From contig CAJJAI010000010.1 of the NCBI GenBank assembly GCA_905182215.1, positions 1 through 41,730 of the forward strand: a stretch of 41,730 bases of DNA, written 5' to 3'. The position numbers were made by a program, and so were the translations under genes. Positions within the stretch are counted from its first letter, which is position 1, and each line of letters starts with the position of its first letter. Below are positions 34,368 to 41,730 of this stretch, piece after piece. The notes below the pieces were generated by a model, which saw only the letters and a program-made list of their open reading frames with translations, ran no database searches and had not been told where the DNA came from. This DNA is from Flavobacteriales bacterium UBA6772 (GTDB taxonomy: Bacteria; Bacteroidota; Bacteroidia; Flavobacteriales; UBA7430).

Positions 34368-35171
34368 GCTATGATCTCTTAAAGCATCGTTCAAGGAAGT
34401 CTTCTTGTCGGTGCTTTCTTTTCTTTTACCAATAATTAATGCACAAGGTACTTGGTAATTTCCTGCAGGGAAAGTTTTAGTGTAAGTACCCGGAATTACA
34501 ACTGAGCGTGAAGGCACATAGCCTTTGTATTCTACAGGTTCATTTCCACTCACATCAATAATTTTTGTGGAAGCAGTAAGTACAACGTTTGCACCTAAAA
34601 CGGCTTCTTTTTCAACTCGAATTCCTTCAACTACAATACATCTAGATCCTATAAAAGCATCATCTTCTATAATAACTGGAGCTGCTTGAAGTGGCTCTAG
34701 AACGCCACCAATACCAACGCCACCGCTGAGGTGAACATTGGCACCAATTTGAGCACAAGAACCTACTGTAGCCCATGTGTCAACCATTGTACCTTTACCC
34801 ACATAAGCACCAATATTTATATACGAAGGCATCATAATAACTCCAGGAGCTACAAAAGCTCCATATCGTGCAATAGCATGAGGTACTACGCGAACACCTA
34901 ATGCTGCGTAATTCTTTTTCAATTCCATTTTATCATGAAATTCAAAAGGACCTACTTCAATAGTTTTCATTCCTTGAATAGGGAAATACATAACCACTGC
35001 TTTTTTTACCCACTCATTTACTTGCCATCCTTCTGTTGTAGGTTCGGCAGTACGTAAACGACCTTTGTCGATGTGTTCTATTACTTCGCGAATAGCAGTT
35101 TGTGTATCAGCATCCTTTAATAAGGAACGATCTGTCCAAGCTGCTTCTATAATGTTTTTTAAATCTTGCAT
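34356..35171 (-). CDS. dapD: Tetrahydrodipicolinate N-succinyltransferase
   Basis: DapD succinylates tetrahydrodipicolinate in lysine and meso-diaminopimelate synthesis, needed for peptidoglycan. The 271-residue length is standard. An N-terminal helical domain (DLKNIIEAAWTDRS) is followed by KKAVVMYFPI and a left-handed beta-helix of hexapeptide repeats (GAFVAPGVIMMPSYINIGAYVG region, residues 115-220), with GGVGIGGVLEPLQAAPVIIE typical of DapD. ATG 35171 is chosen over TTG 35189, which lies inside the putative -7 box. It follows the truncated haemoglobin gene on the same strand by 43 bp. Confidence 0.95.
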   Translation of the reverse strand: MQDLKNIIEAAWTDRSLLKDADTQTAIREVIEHIDKGRLRTAEPTTEGWQVNEWVKKAVVMYFPIQGMKTIEVGPFEFHDKMELKKNYAALGVRVVPHAIARYGAFVAPGVIMMPSYINIGAYVGKGTMVDTWATVGSCAQIGANVHLSGGVGIGGVLEPLQAAPVIIEDDAFIGSRCIVVEGIRVEKEAVLGANVVLTASTKIIDVSGNEPVEYKGYVPSRSVVIPGTYTKTFPAGNYQVPCALIIGKRKESTDKKTSLNDALRDHSVAV

Positions 35172-35186
35172 AGTTGTAGTAAAGCT

Positions 35187-35194
35187 CAAAAGTA
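35187..35194 (-). promoter_or_regulatory. Putative dapD -7 box
   Basis: TACTTTTG on the minus strand, 16 bp upstream of the dapD ATG. It suggests that dapD has its own promoter beside any read-through from the haemoglobin gene. Confidence 0.5.
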
Positions 35195-35214
35195 GAGAAT
35201 TTATCGGATATTAA

Positions 35215-35586
35215 TTACAGTTCGCCTTTTATAGATTTAATTTTAGAAATGAAAATTTGAGCTATTGTACTCGCTCTAGTTTTCGCTTCTTTAGCTAAAT
35301 CGCCACTAAATTGTTCGTCTATATTAGTGTGAAATAAAAGTAACCATCTATAAAAATCTTCTTGTTTAATAGGAAGAGATAAGTGTTTAGGGAAAGGACG
35401 GCCACTGTAGGTTCCGGTACCTAATAATATAGACCCCCAAAAAGCATACATTGTTGGCATATGCGATTCCCAATGTACTTTTGCAATATTGTTAAATATT
35501 GGGCTCAATAATTCGTCCTTGTTTACCTTTTGGTAAAAAGTATCAACAAGTACAATAATATCGTCTTGAGACTCTATGGTTTTCAT
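35215..35586 (-). CDS. Group III truncated haemoglobin
   Basis: A 123-residue haem protein of the 2-over-2 globin fold. Family marks include VDTFYQKVNKDELLSPIFN at the B/C region, HWESHMPTMYAFWGS with the conserved Trp50 (G/E region), and the proximal His68 in FPKHLSLPI followed by FYRWLLLFH. Group III members occur in Campylobacter and many Bacteroidota; they are associated with NO or oxygen chemistry but not well understood. It is transcribed with, or just upstream of, dapD and has its own -7 box TACTTTTG. Confidence 0.9.
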   Translation of the reverse strand: MKTIESQDDIIVLVDTFYQKVNKDELLSPIFNNIAKVHWESHMPTMYAFWGSILLGTGTYSGRPFPKHLSLPIKQEDFYRWLLLFHTNIDEQFSGDLAKEAKTRASTIAQIFISKIKSIKGEL

Positions 35587-35605
35587 GGTCTAAATTTCTT
35601 ATATG

Positions 35606-35613
35606 CAAAAGTA
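35606..35613 (-). promoter_or_regulatory. Putative truncated-haemoglobin -7 box
   Basis: TACTTTTG on the minus strand, 20 bp upstream of the ATG at 35586. Confidence 0.45.
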
Positions 35614-35671
35614 CTTAGAATAGCACCAAGTTTATGCTCTAGCAATAAATAATTACACCTATTTTTACAGA

Positions 35672-36559
35672 ATGAATAGTGCACTGTTTAAAGTATTAAA
35701 TTTAAAAAAACCAACAAGAGTATTCGACTATATTGTTGAAAACACCTCTCAGGTTTTACCTTCAAAAAGTGCTATTAAAAAAGCATTTAAAAAGAAGCAA
35801 ATTCTCATTAACGGACTTGTTGCTACCACTGGTGATTGGCTTAAGGTTGGTGATAATGTTTCTTATAATCCTGGTGAAATTCAGCTGCAAAAAGTTTTCC
35901 CTTTAGATTTGGAGATTTTATTTGAAGATGAATTTATTGCTGTTATAAATAAACCCGCTGGTTATTCTGTAAGTGGTAATTTTCATAAAACGATTCAAAA
36001 TGCATTGTGTCATAATCTTCGTTCGTCAAATAAAATAGATGCCTTGTCTATTTTTAGACCTGTGCATAGATTAGATAAATTAACTACCGGAATTCTACTA
36101 ATAGCGAAAACCAAGTCGGCACAAATTAGTCTTGGAAAACAGTTTGAATTACAAGAAATCCCGAAGACCTATTACGCATTGGTAAAAGGAAAACTTGAAG
36201 GAGAAGGCTTTTTTGATCTACCTATTGAGGGGCTTTCTTCATTTACTGAATTTAAAAGTCTTAAAATAGAGAAATCTCTTTCCTACGATTTTGTAAGTTT
36301 AGTCGTTTTAAAACCTAAAACGGGAAGAACGCATCAGCTTAGAATTCATTTAGCGCAAGCAGGTTTTCCAATTATTGGAGATTATGTACACGATACTAAA
36401 AATGTATTAAAGGGTAAAGGTCTTTTTTTAGCTGCCTGTAAACTAAGTTTTACGCATCCTGATACCAGTGAGTTTATGACCTTCGAAATTCCAATTCCAT
36501 CCAAATACGATTCTCTTTTTGAAAGAGAGCTCAGACGCTGGGAGAAATTTAAGACTTGA
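35672..36559 (+). CDS. RluA-family RNA pseudouridine synthase
   Basis: Converts uridine to pseudouridine in rRNA or tRNA. The 295-residue protein has an S4-like RNA-binding domain at about 29-66 (SKSAIKKAFKKKQILINGL, VGDNVSY) and the RluA catalytic domain with motif I, HRLDKLTTG (His132-Arg-Leu-Asp135; Asp135 catalytic), and motif GRTHQLRIHL near 215-224, then PIIGDYVHD. The target site cannot be deduced. It is monocistronic in appearance, 94 bp before ruvX and 85 bp after the divergent haemoglobin gene. Confidence 0.9.
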   Translation: MNSALFKVLNLKKPTRVFDYIVENTSQVLPSKSAIKKAFKKKQILINGLVATTGDWLKVGDNVSYNPGEIQLQKVFPLDLEILFEDEFIAVINKPAGYSVSGNFHKTIQNALCHNLRSSNKIDALSIFRPVHRLDKLTTGILLIAKTKSAQISLGKQFELQEIPKTYYALVKGKLEGEGFFDLPIEGLSSFTEFKSLKIEKSLSYDFVSLVVLKPKTGRTHQLRIHLAQAGFPIIGDYVHDTKNVLKGKGLFLAACKLSFTHPDTSEFMTFEIPIPSKYDSLFERELRRWEKFKT

Positions 36560-36629
36560 AAGAATTCTAGCATCTTAAAATTTGACATTTGAATTTGGAT
36601 AACTGAGCCACACAACGCATAACAATGTG

Positions 36630-36637
36630 TATATTTG
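36630..36637 (+). promoter_or_regulatory. Putative ruvX -7 box
   Basis: TATATTTG, 16 bp before the ruvX ATG at 36654. A GTG frame extension at 36627 would begin before the box and is therefore unlikely. Confidence 0.5.
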
Positions 36638-36653
36638 CAATTATTTGCAAGAT

Positions 36654-37076
36654 ATGGCTAGATTATTAGCATTAGATTACGGAACCAAAAGAGTAGGAGT
36701 GGCAGTTACGGATGAGCTACAGATAATTGCATCTGGACTTTGTACTGTTCGCGCTCACGATTGTATGGACTTTCTTAAAGAATATATTTCTAAAGAAAAG
36801 GTAGATGCGATTATTCTGGGAATGCCAAAAAATTTACAAGACCAAAAAACTGATGCTACTCCTTATGTAAAAGGATTTGCCAAGCAGTTAAGAAAGCAAT
36901 TTCCAGAAATGGAAATTCACTTAATTGACGAACGTTTTACATCTAAAATGGCTTTTCAATCTATGATTGATAGTGGCTTAAAAAAGAAGGCAAGGCAAAA
37001 TAAGGCTTTAGTAGATGAAGTTAGTGCTACCATTATTTTGCAATCATTTATGGAACAACAAAATTTCAAGATCTAA
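36654..37076 (+). CDS. ruvX: Putative pre-16S rRNA nuclease RuvX/YqgF
   Basis: An RNase H-fold protein of 140 residues, normal length. The start MARLLALDYGTKRVGVAVTD has the first catalytic aspartate (Asp8). Other acidic motif regions are AIILGMPKNL, HLIDERFTS and KALVDEVSATIIL, each with a conserved acidic residue. Proposed functions are maturation of the 16S rRNA 5' end and Holliday-junction resolution. It heads a short plus-strand operon: def begins 2 bp after its stop. The ATG at 36654 is chosen over the upstream GTG at 36627. Confidence 0.92.
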   Translation: MARLLALDYGTKRVGVAVTDELQIIASGLCTVRAHDCMDFLKEYISKEKVDAIILGMPKNLQDQKTDATPYVKGFAKQLRKQFPEMEIHLIDERFTSKMAFQSMIDSGLKKKARQNKALVDEVSATIILQSFMEQQNFKI

Positions 37077-37078
37077 AT

Positions 37079-37651
37079 ATGTTTTTACCAATTGTTGCTT
37101 ACGGCGATCCTGTTTTAAAAGAAGTAGGAGTAGTAATAAGCCCAGACTATCCTAAATTAAAAGAGCTTATAGAGAATATGTACGAAACCATGTACACTTC
37201 TCACGGAGTTGGTTTAGCCGCACCTCAAATAGGATTAGCTATCCGATTGTTTATTATTGATTGTTCTCCGTTTGAAGAAGATGAGCCCCATTTAGCTGGT
37301 TTCAAAAAAACGTTTATCAATGCTGAAATTATTGAAGAAGAGGGAGAAGAGTGGTTTTTTAACGAAGGCTGCTTAAGTATTCCAGAAGTTCGCGAAGAGG
37401 TTTCTAGAAAGCCGAAAATCACCATTCGTTATTACGATGAAAATTTTGTTGAACATACGGAGTCCTATGAAGGAATGGCAGCTCGTGTAATCCAACATGA
37501 ATACGATCATATAGAAGGGATCCTTTTTACAGATTATCTTTCTCCTTTACGCAAACGTATTATAAAGCGTAGGTTGAGTGATATAATGAATGGTAAAGTT
37601 AGCCCAGAGTATAGAATGCGCTTTTATAAATCAAAAAAAGGGAGAAGATGA
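37079..37651 (+). CDS. def: Peptide deformylase
   Basis: Removes the formyl group from the initiator methionine of nascent proteins. The 190-residue protein has all three motifs: GVGLAAPQIGL (43-53), EGCLSIPE with metal ligand Cys98, and HEYDH with His140, catalytic Glu141 and His144. It sits between ruvX and a TPR lipoprotein gene, and its TGA overlaps the next ATG (ATGA). The extension between motifs (FEEDEPHLAGFKKTF) is typical of the Bacteroidota form. Confidence 0.96.
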   Translation: MFLPIVAYGDPVLKEVGVVISPDYPKLKELIENMYETMYTSHGVGLAAPQIGLAIRLFIIDCSPFEEDEPHLAGFKKTFINAEIIEEEGEEWFFNEGCLSIPEVREEVSRKPKITIRYYDENFVEHTESYEGMAARVIQHEYDHIEGILFTDYLSPLRKRIIKRRLSDIMNGKVSPEYRMRFYKSKKGRR

Positions 37652-38145
37652 AACAATTACTAGTTCTTATTTCTGTCCTTACTATTGTAATCTCTTGTGT
37701 AAATCCACAAAAAAAGGCTTTAGACCAAGTTTTGGCTCTAGAATCTAAATTAAAACTAGCACAAGATGCGAGTGCTAATAGAGGATTAGCCTTAGAAGTG
37801 ATCGCTGCATATAGCGCCTTTTTATTGGCTTATCCCGATGTAGAATCGAAGCCGGAGTTGCTTTTTAAGTCTGGTGAAGTCTTAAAAGGCTTAGGTGAAA
37901 ATTTAAAAGCTGCACAGTCTTTTTATAAAGTACATCATGGTTTTCCCAATTCTAAATTAGCGCCATTAGCACTGTTTTATCAAGCATCTTGTTTCGAAGC
38001 TATCGAACAAAGGTTAACGGCTAAAAATACCTATCAAGAATTCATCGACCGCTATCCGAATCACCCCTATGTTGCACAAGCAAAAGGAATGATTCAATTA
38101 TTGTATTATTCTGATGAGGAATTGATAAAGCAATTTAATAAGTAA
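37648..38145 (+). CDS. TPR-like outer-membrane or periplasmic lipoprotein
   Basis: A 165-residue lipoprotein (LTIVISC, lipid Cys17). Residues 30-150 are helical with TPR-type pairs: ALEVIAAYSAFLLAYPD, AQSFYKVHHGFPNSKLAPLALF and TYQEFIDRYPNHPYVAQAK, the same pattern as in BamD/YbgF-type proteins. At this length it is too short for BamD (about 240), so I do not call it that. It is coupled to def (ATGA overlap), and the S8 protease gene begins 1 bp after its stop, suggesting one transcript. Function unknown. Confidence 0.75.
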   Translation: MKQLLVLISVLTIVISCVNPQKKALDQVLALESKLKLAQDASANRGLALEVIAAYSAFLLAYPDVESKPELLFKSGEVLKGLGENLKAAQSFYKVHHGFPNSKLAPLALFYQASCFEAIEQRLTAKNTYQEFIDRYPNHPYVAQAKGMIQLLYYSDEELIKQFNK

Positions 38146-38146
38146 G

Positions 38147-39613
38147 ATGCGCCTTGGTTTAGCCATATCATTTACCTTTCTGTTTTGCTGCATTAGTTTT
38201 GCACAAAACACAAATATTTACAGGGTAAGACTCTCGGCACCCAATGCCCTCCAACAATTAGAGATTAAAAATATATCTTTTCTCTCCTCTTTCAGAAATC
38301 CACAAAACTCCGATTTTCTAAATTCTTTTGTTGATCTGGTGAATGCTAAACCAAGTCAATTAGAAGAATTAAAAGAGGATGGAATTATCTTATACTGGGA
38401 AAGTACAAGACTTCAAGAATTGTATTTTACTCCTTCAGATGAAAGCTACCACAAGCAGTGGTACTTAAGTAAAATTAGTGCTCCAGAGGTGTGGGATATC
38501 ACGCAGGGCGATTCAACTTATTTTGTTGGAGTGGTAGATTCTGGGGTAGATTATAACCATGAAGATTTAGTAGGTAATTTAGCTTATAACCATTCCGATC
38601 CAATTAACGGCATAGATGACGACAACGACGGGTATATAGACAATTATTATGGCTGGGATTTTGGGGCAAACGATTCTGATCCTATGATAGATGGAGGTAG
38701 CTTTTTTGCTCATGGTTCTACTATGTGTGGGATTATTGCAGCACAAACACATAATAATGTGGGTACTGCTTCTACTGCGTTTAATTGTAGGTATTTACCT
38801 GTGAAAATTACAGATGTTTCGGGACAGATAATAGATACCAATGCTGGAATTCTTTATGCAGCCCAAATGGGGGCGCAGGTAATAAATTGCTCTTTTGGGA
38901 GTACAGATTTTAGTCAAGAGGAAGCTGATATAATTACGTATGTTACAGATTCTTTAGATGTTCTCGTTATTGCTTCCGCAGGAAATAATGGTTTAAATAT
39001 CCCTGTTTATCCAGCTTCTTTATACAATGTTATAGGAGTATGTGCCACAGATGAAATGGATGTCAAAGTTTCAATCTCTAATTACCATTCTAGCTTCGAT
39101 ATTTCTGCACCAGGGTATTCAATTTACGCTCCTTATATAGAAAATGAGTATTCTTTTAAAAGTGGTACTTCTGTTGCTGCTGCTGTAGTTTCGAGTGCAG
39201 CCATTTTACTTAGGTCTTATTTTACACTAGAAAATGCTACAGAAATTAGAAATCGATTATTAAATAGTACCGATTATATAAACGATTTAAACCCTCAACA
39301 TTATTTAGGGTTAGGAACTGGGCGGTTAAATTTGTTAAGTGCTTTTTCTGAGATAGAAAAAACAGCATTTATTACTATCCCCAACCCAAGTAATGGCGAG
39401 TTTGATTTACTATTAGAATTACCTGATTATGGAAATTATCAGATTTCTATTTTTGATGTCTTAGGAAAGTTGTATCATCGCACAGATTTTTTCGCAAGAT
39501 CAAAATCACATACCGAGCACTTAAATTTACAAGATATAAAACAAGGTTATTATACTGTAGAAATACTTGGAGCTAATTATCATAATAGCTCTGGTATAAT
39601 TATTGTTAAATAG
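38147..39613 (+). CDS. S8 subtilisin-like protease with T9SS sorting domain
   Basis: A 488-residue secreted serine protease. Signal peptide to about residue 19 (FTFLFCCISFAQ). Residues 20-105 form a propeptide-like region. The catalytic triad is Asp131 (VVDSGVDYNHED), His189 (FAHGSTMCG) and Ser342 (SGTSVAAAVV), with oxyanion Asn280 (SAGNN). A calcium-type loop NGIDDDNDGYID is at 154-165. The last 85 residues are a T9SS type A sorting domain (FITIPNPSNGEFDL, YQISIFDVLGKLY, QGYYTVEI). It lies 1 bp after the TPR lipoprotein gene and probably degrades extracellular protein. Confidence 0.93.
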   Translation: MRLGLAISFTFLFCCISFAQNTNIYRVRLSAPNALQQLEIKNISFLSSFRNPQNSDFLNSFVDLVNAKPSQLEELKEDGIILYWESTRLQELYFTPSDESYHKQWYLSKISAPEVWDITQGDSTYFVGVVDSGVDYNHEDLVGNLAYNHSDPINGIDDDNDGYIDNYYGWDFGANDSDPMIDGGSFFAHGSTMCGIIAAQTHNNVGTASTAFNCRYLPVKITDVSGQIIDTNAGILYAAQMGAQVINCSFGSTDFSQEEADIITYVTDSLDVLVIASAGNNGLNIPVYPASLYNVIGVCATDEMDVKVSISNYHSSFDISAPGYSIYAPYIENEYSFKSGTSVAAAVVSSAAILLRSYFTLENATEIRNRLLNSTDYINDLNPQHYLGLGTGRLNLLSAFSEIEKTAFITIPNPSNGEFDLLLELPDYGNYQISIFDVLGKLYHRTDFFARSKSHTEHLNLQDIKQGYYTVEILGANYHNSSGIIIVK

Positions 39614-39633
39614 CCAGAACAAAAAACGAACAG

Positions 39634-40125
39634 ATGAACGTAGAAGGAATTATTTCAGTAACAGGAAAACCAGGTCTATTTAAAGTAGTTGGACAAACCA
39701 AAAATGGTGTTATTGTAGTTGGCTTAGAAGACGAAAAAAAAGCAGCAATGAACTCAACGTCTAAAATGAGTGCATTGCAAGATATTGCTATCTATTCGTA
39801 TACCGAGGAAATCCCATTGGTAGATGTATTAGAAAGAATAAGAGTTAAAGAAGAAGGTAAAGCTACTATTGGTCACAAAGCTTCTGCAGCTGTATTAACA
39901 GAATTTTTTAGAGGTATATTAGAAGATTTTGATGAGGAAAGAGTTTACCCATCAGATATCAAAAAAGTTATTTCTTGGTACAATACGCTTCAAAGAGCTG
40001 GATTGGCTGTAGAAACAGTTAAGGAAACAGAAGAAAAAGAAGAAGTAGCTGAGGTAGTTGAAGAAAAACCTAAAGCTAAGCATAAAGCGAAAGCTAAACC
40101 AAAGGCAAAAGCTAAAAAGGAATAG
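39634..40125 (+). CDS. DUF5606 protein with lysine/alanine-rich tail
   Basis: A 163-residue cytoplasmic protein. The first 130 residues fit the Bacteroidota DUF5606 family: NVEGIISVTGKPGLFKVVGQ, IAIYSYTEEIPLVDVLERI, and VYPSDIKKVISWYNTLQRAG. The last 25 residues are acidic (ETEEKEEVAEVVEEK), then strongly basic with a KAKxKAK pattern (KAKHKAKAKPKAKAKKE), resembling histone H1-like tails. The basic tail suggests nucleic-acid or ribosome binding, but the function is unknown. It follows the protease gene by 20 bp and ends with a terminator. Confidence 0.78.
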   Translation: MNVEGIISVTGKPGLFKVVGQTKNGVIVVGLEDEKKAAMNSTSKMSALQDIAIYSYTEEIPLVDVLERIRVKEEGKATIGHKASAAVLTEFFRGILEDFDEERVYPSDIKKVISWYNTLQRAGLAVETVKETEEKEEVAEVVEEKPKAKHKAKAKPKAKAKKE

Positions 40126-40146
40126 TTTAAAAGATTAAAAAATATG

Positions 40147-40154
40147 TATTTTTG
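40147..40154 (+). promoter_or_regulatory. Putative pepF-like -7 box
   Basis: TATTTTTG, 42 bp before the M3 peptidase ATG. It lies immediately upstream of the terminator hairpin at 40155, so a transcript from here would carry that hairpin at its 5' end. This is a weaker case. Confidence 0.3.
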
Positions 40155-40180
40155 AAGGCTCCATAAAGGAGCCTTTTTTT
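40155..40180 (+). terminator. Terminator after DUF5606 gene
   Basis: AAGGCTCC (40155-40162) pairs with GGAGCCTT (40168-40175) around ATAAA, then a run of T to 40180. Confidence 0.85.
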
Positions 40181-40196
40181 ATTTAGATATACCGCC

Positions 40197-41730
40197 ATGA
40201 GAAACTTTTTACCCCAAGATTTAAGCATTACTAGCTGGGAGCAAATACAAACCTACTTCGAAGATTTAAAAAACCGAACTATTGGTTCAGCATCAGATTT
40301 AAAAAAATGGATGCAGGATAGATCAGAGCTCGAAGCTGTATTAGAAGAAGATATGGCTTGGCGCTATATAAAAATGAATATCGATACTACAGACGAAGAT
40401 CTTCAAAAATCATTTCAGTTTTTTGTCGAGAAAATAAGTCCAAATACGGCTCCTTACGATCATGGTTTTAATACCAAGTTGGTAGAGAGTCCCTTTTTAA
40501 AAGACTTAGACCAAGAGACTTATTTTATTTACCTGCGTTCGGTAGAAAATGACATCAAACTCTATAGAGAAGAAAACATACCTCTTTTTACAGAGCTTAC
40601 TAATAAGGCGCAGAAATTTGGCGAAATAGCTGCCCAGATGATGGTAACTATTGACGGTGAGGAAAAAACACTACAACAAGCATCTGTTTATCTGAAGGGA
40701 ACTGATAGAGAAAAGCGCAAAGAAGCTTTTGAAAAAGTGAATGCTCGTAGGGTAGAAGATAAAACGGAATTAGATATTCTCTTAGACGAACTTATACAGA
40801 AAAGACAAGAGGTAGCTAAGAACGCCGATTTCGAAAACTTTAGAGATTATAAGTTCCAGTCTATGGGACGATTTGATTATACCAAAGAAGATTGTTTCAA
40901 TTTCCATGAATCTATAGCACAAGAAATAGTACCCTTAATTGCAGATATACAAAAGGAAAGAAAAGCTAATTTAGGTTTAGCCGTTTTAAAACCTTGGGAT
41001 ATGTCGGTTGACCCGAACGGAAATCAACCTTTAAAACCATTTGAGGGTGGCGAGGAGTTATTGGATAAATGTATAGAGTGCTTCGATAAAGTTAGGCCTT
41101 ACTACGGAGCTTGTTTACGCAAGATGAAAGAAATGGGACACCTCGATTTAGTGTCTAGAAAAGGGAAGGCACCAGGAGGATTTATGTATCCATTATACGA
41201 ATCTGGGGTTCCATTTATTTATATGAATTCGGTTGGCTTATTAAGAGATGCTGTAACCATGGTTCACGAAGGTGGACATGCAATACATTCTTTTTACACC
41301 AAAGACATGGAGTTAACTGCATTTAAAAGTACGCCATCGGAAGTAGCCGAATTGGCTAGTATGAGTATGGAGCTTATTTCTATGGAACACTGGGATGTAT
41401 TCTTTGGTGATAAGGAAGAATGGAAACGCGCTAGAAAAGAACAATTACAAGGTGTTTTAGAAACCTTGCCTTGGGTAGCTATGGTTGATGAGTTTCAGCA
41501 TTGGTTGTATGAAAATGGAAACCATACACACGATGAGCGACACGATAAATGGCTTTCAATTTCTAAACGTTATGGTACAGGAATGGTAGATTGGTCTAGC
41601 CATAAGGAGTTTCAGAAAACGGCTTGGCAACGACAATTGCATATTTACGAAGTTCCTTTTTATTATATAGAATACGGAATGGCACAGCTAGGCGCAATTG
41701 CGGTGTGGCGTAATTATAAACAGAATTCAG
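40197..41730 (+). CDS. M3-family oligoendopeptidase, 3' end beyond window
   Basis: Translated from the ATG at 40197 (MRNFLPQDLSITSWEQIQTY); open to the window edge for 511 codons, so about 60 residues of a typical oligoendopeptidase F are missing. The zinc site HEGGH is at His357-Glu358-His361 (VHEGGHAIH), with the third ligand glutamate in SMSMELISMEH. The N-terminal half is helical, as in PepF. The substrate is short oligopeptides, probably in the cytoplasm since no signal peptide is visible. It is downstream of the DUF5606 terminator. Confidence 0.9.
   Translation, partial: MRNFLPQDLSITSWEQIQTYFEDLKNRTIGSASDLKKWMQDRSELEAVLEEDMAWRYIKMNIDTTDEDLQKSFQFFVEKISPNTAPYDHGFNTKLVESPFLKDLDQETYFIYLRSVENDIKLYREENIPLFTELTNKAQKFGEIAAQMMVTIDGEEKTLQQASVYLKGTDREKRKEAFEKVNARRVEDKTELDILLDELIQKRQEVAKNADFENFRDYKFQSMGRFDYTKEDCFNFHESIAQEIVPLIADIQKERKANLGLAVLKPWDMSVDPNGNQPLKPFEGGEELLDKCIECFDKVRPYYGACLRKMKEMGHLDLVSRKGKAPGGFMYPLYESGVPFIYMNSVGLLRDAVTMVHEGGHAIHSFYTKDMELTAFKSTPSEVAELASMSMELISMEHWDVFFGDKEEWKRARKEQLQGVLETLPWVAMVDEFQHWLYENGNHTHDERHDKWLSISKRYGTGMVDWSSHKEFQKTAWQRQLHIYEVPFYYIEYGMAQLGAIAVWRNYKQNS

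Noticed and set aside
35660-35667. TATTTTTA as a -7 box for the RluA-family gene
   Set aside because: It has a mismatch at the last base and leaves only 4 bp to the ATG; not strong enough to list.

Overview
The window is a gene-dense, AT-rich stretch of a Bacteroidota chromosome, most likely order Flavobacteriales. The evidence is type IX secretion (T9SS) sorting domains and GCTDP/DDGSC cysteine repeats, the Bacteroidota -7 promoter box TAnnTTTG in front of many genes, no Shine-Dalgarno sites, a short 257-residue AMP nucleosidase, a monomeric NADP-isocitrate dehydrogenase, and a split 5'-nucleotidase. It looks like core chromosome. I see no tRNA or rRNA genes, CRISPR array, phage, transposase or plasmid module, and no stretch over 300 bp without a gene.

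Layout. 1-4200 (minus): an operon of lnt, an MbnP-like lipoprotein and a secreted PNGase F-related protein that runs off the left edge. 4255-7257: pssA and holA, a convergent AMP nucleosidase gene, and a solitary PD-(D/E)XK (HSDR_N-type) protein. 7258-11686 (minus): dnaA, a low-molecular-weight tyrosine phosphatase and an RsmI-like methyltransferase, preceded by a 5'-nucleotidase split into a lipoprotein C-domain and a Tat-exported metallophosphoesterase. 11775-14301 (plus): a hot-dog thioesterase and a DPP11-type S46 dipeptidyl-peptidase. 14429-18959 (minus): icd, plsC-like and ispH. 19165-22890 (plus): rpsA, then pyrR, pyrB and a small STAS-like protein. 22901-26019: two secreted proteins, one with a T9SS domain and one an M14 carboxypeptidase. 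26107-31809: rnz, miaA, an aldehyde dehydrogenase, a pRiA4b ORF-3 family protein, cca and tsaC. 31809-34351: surface-glycan genes (a CDP-glycerol transferase-like protein, GT2 and a divergent LicD-like protein). 34356-35586 (minus): a truncated haemoglobin and dapD. 35672-41730 (plus): a RluA-type synthase, ruvX, def, a TPR lipoprotein, an S8 subtilase with T9SS domain, a DUF5606 protein and an M3 oligopeptidase cut by the right edge.

Themes. Four genes between 26.1 and 31.8 kb act on tRNA: 3' trimming (rnz), CCA addition (cca), i6A37 (miaA) and t6A37 (tsaC). Two proteins of unclear role lie among them. The secreted and periplasmic peptidases (S46, S8, M14) plus the M3 oligopeptidase suggest a protein-degrading lifestyle. 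Envelope biogenesis is represented by lnt, pssA, plsC and the glycan genes.

Starts. Several reading frames extend upstream through TTG or GTG codons. Where an ATG at the conserved N-terminus exists I chose it. Only cca seems to need a TTG start. I found no convincing wholly new system. The best leads are the tRNA-maturation neighbourhood, the lnt/MbnP/PNGase F-like operon, the HSDR_N-like orphan nuclease and the small glycan locus.
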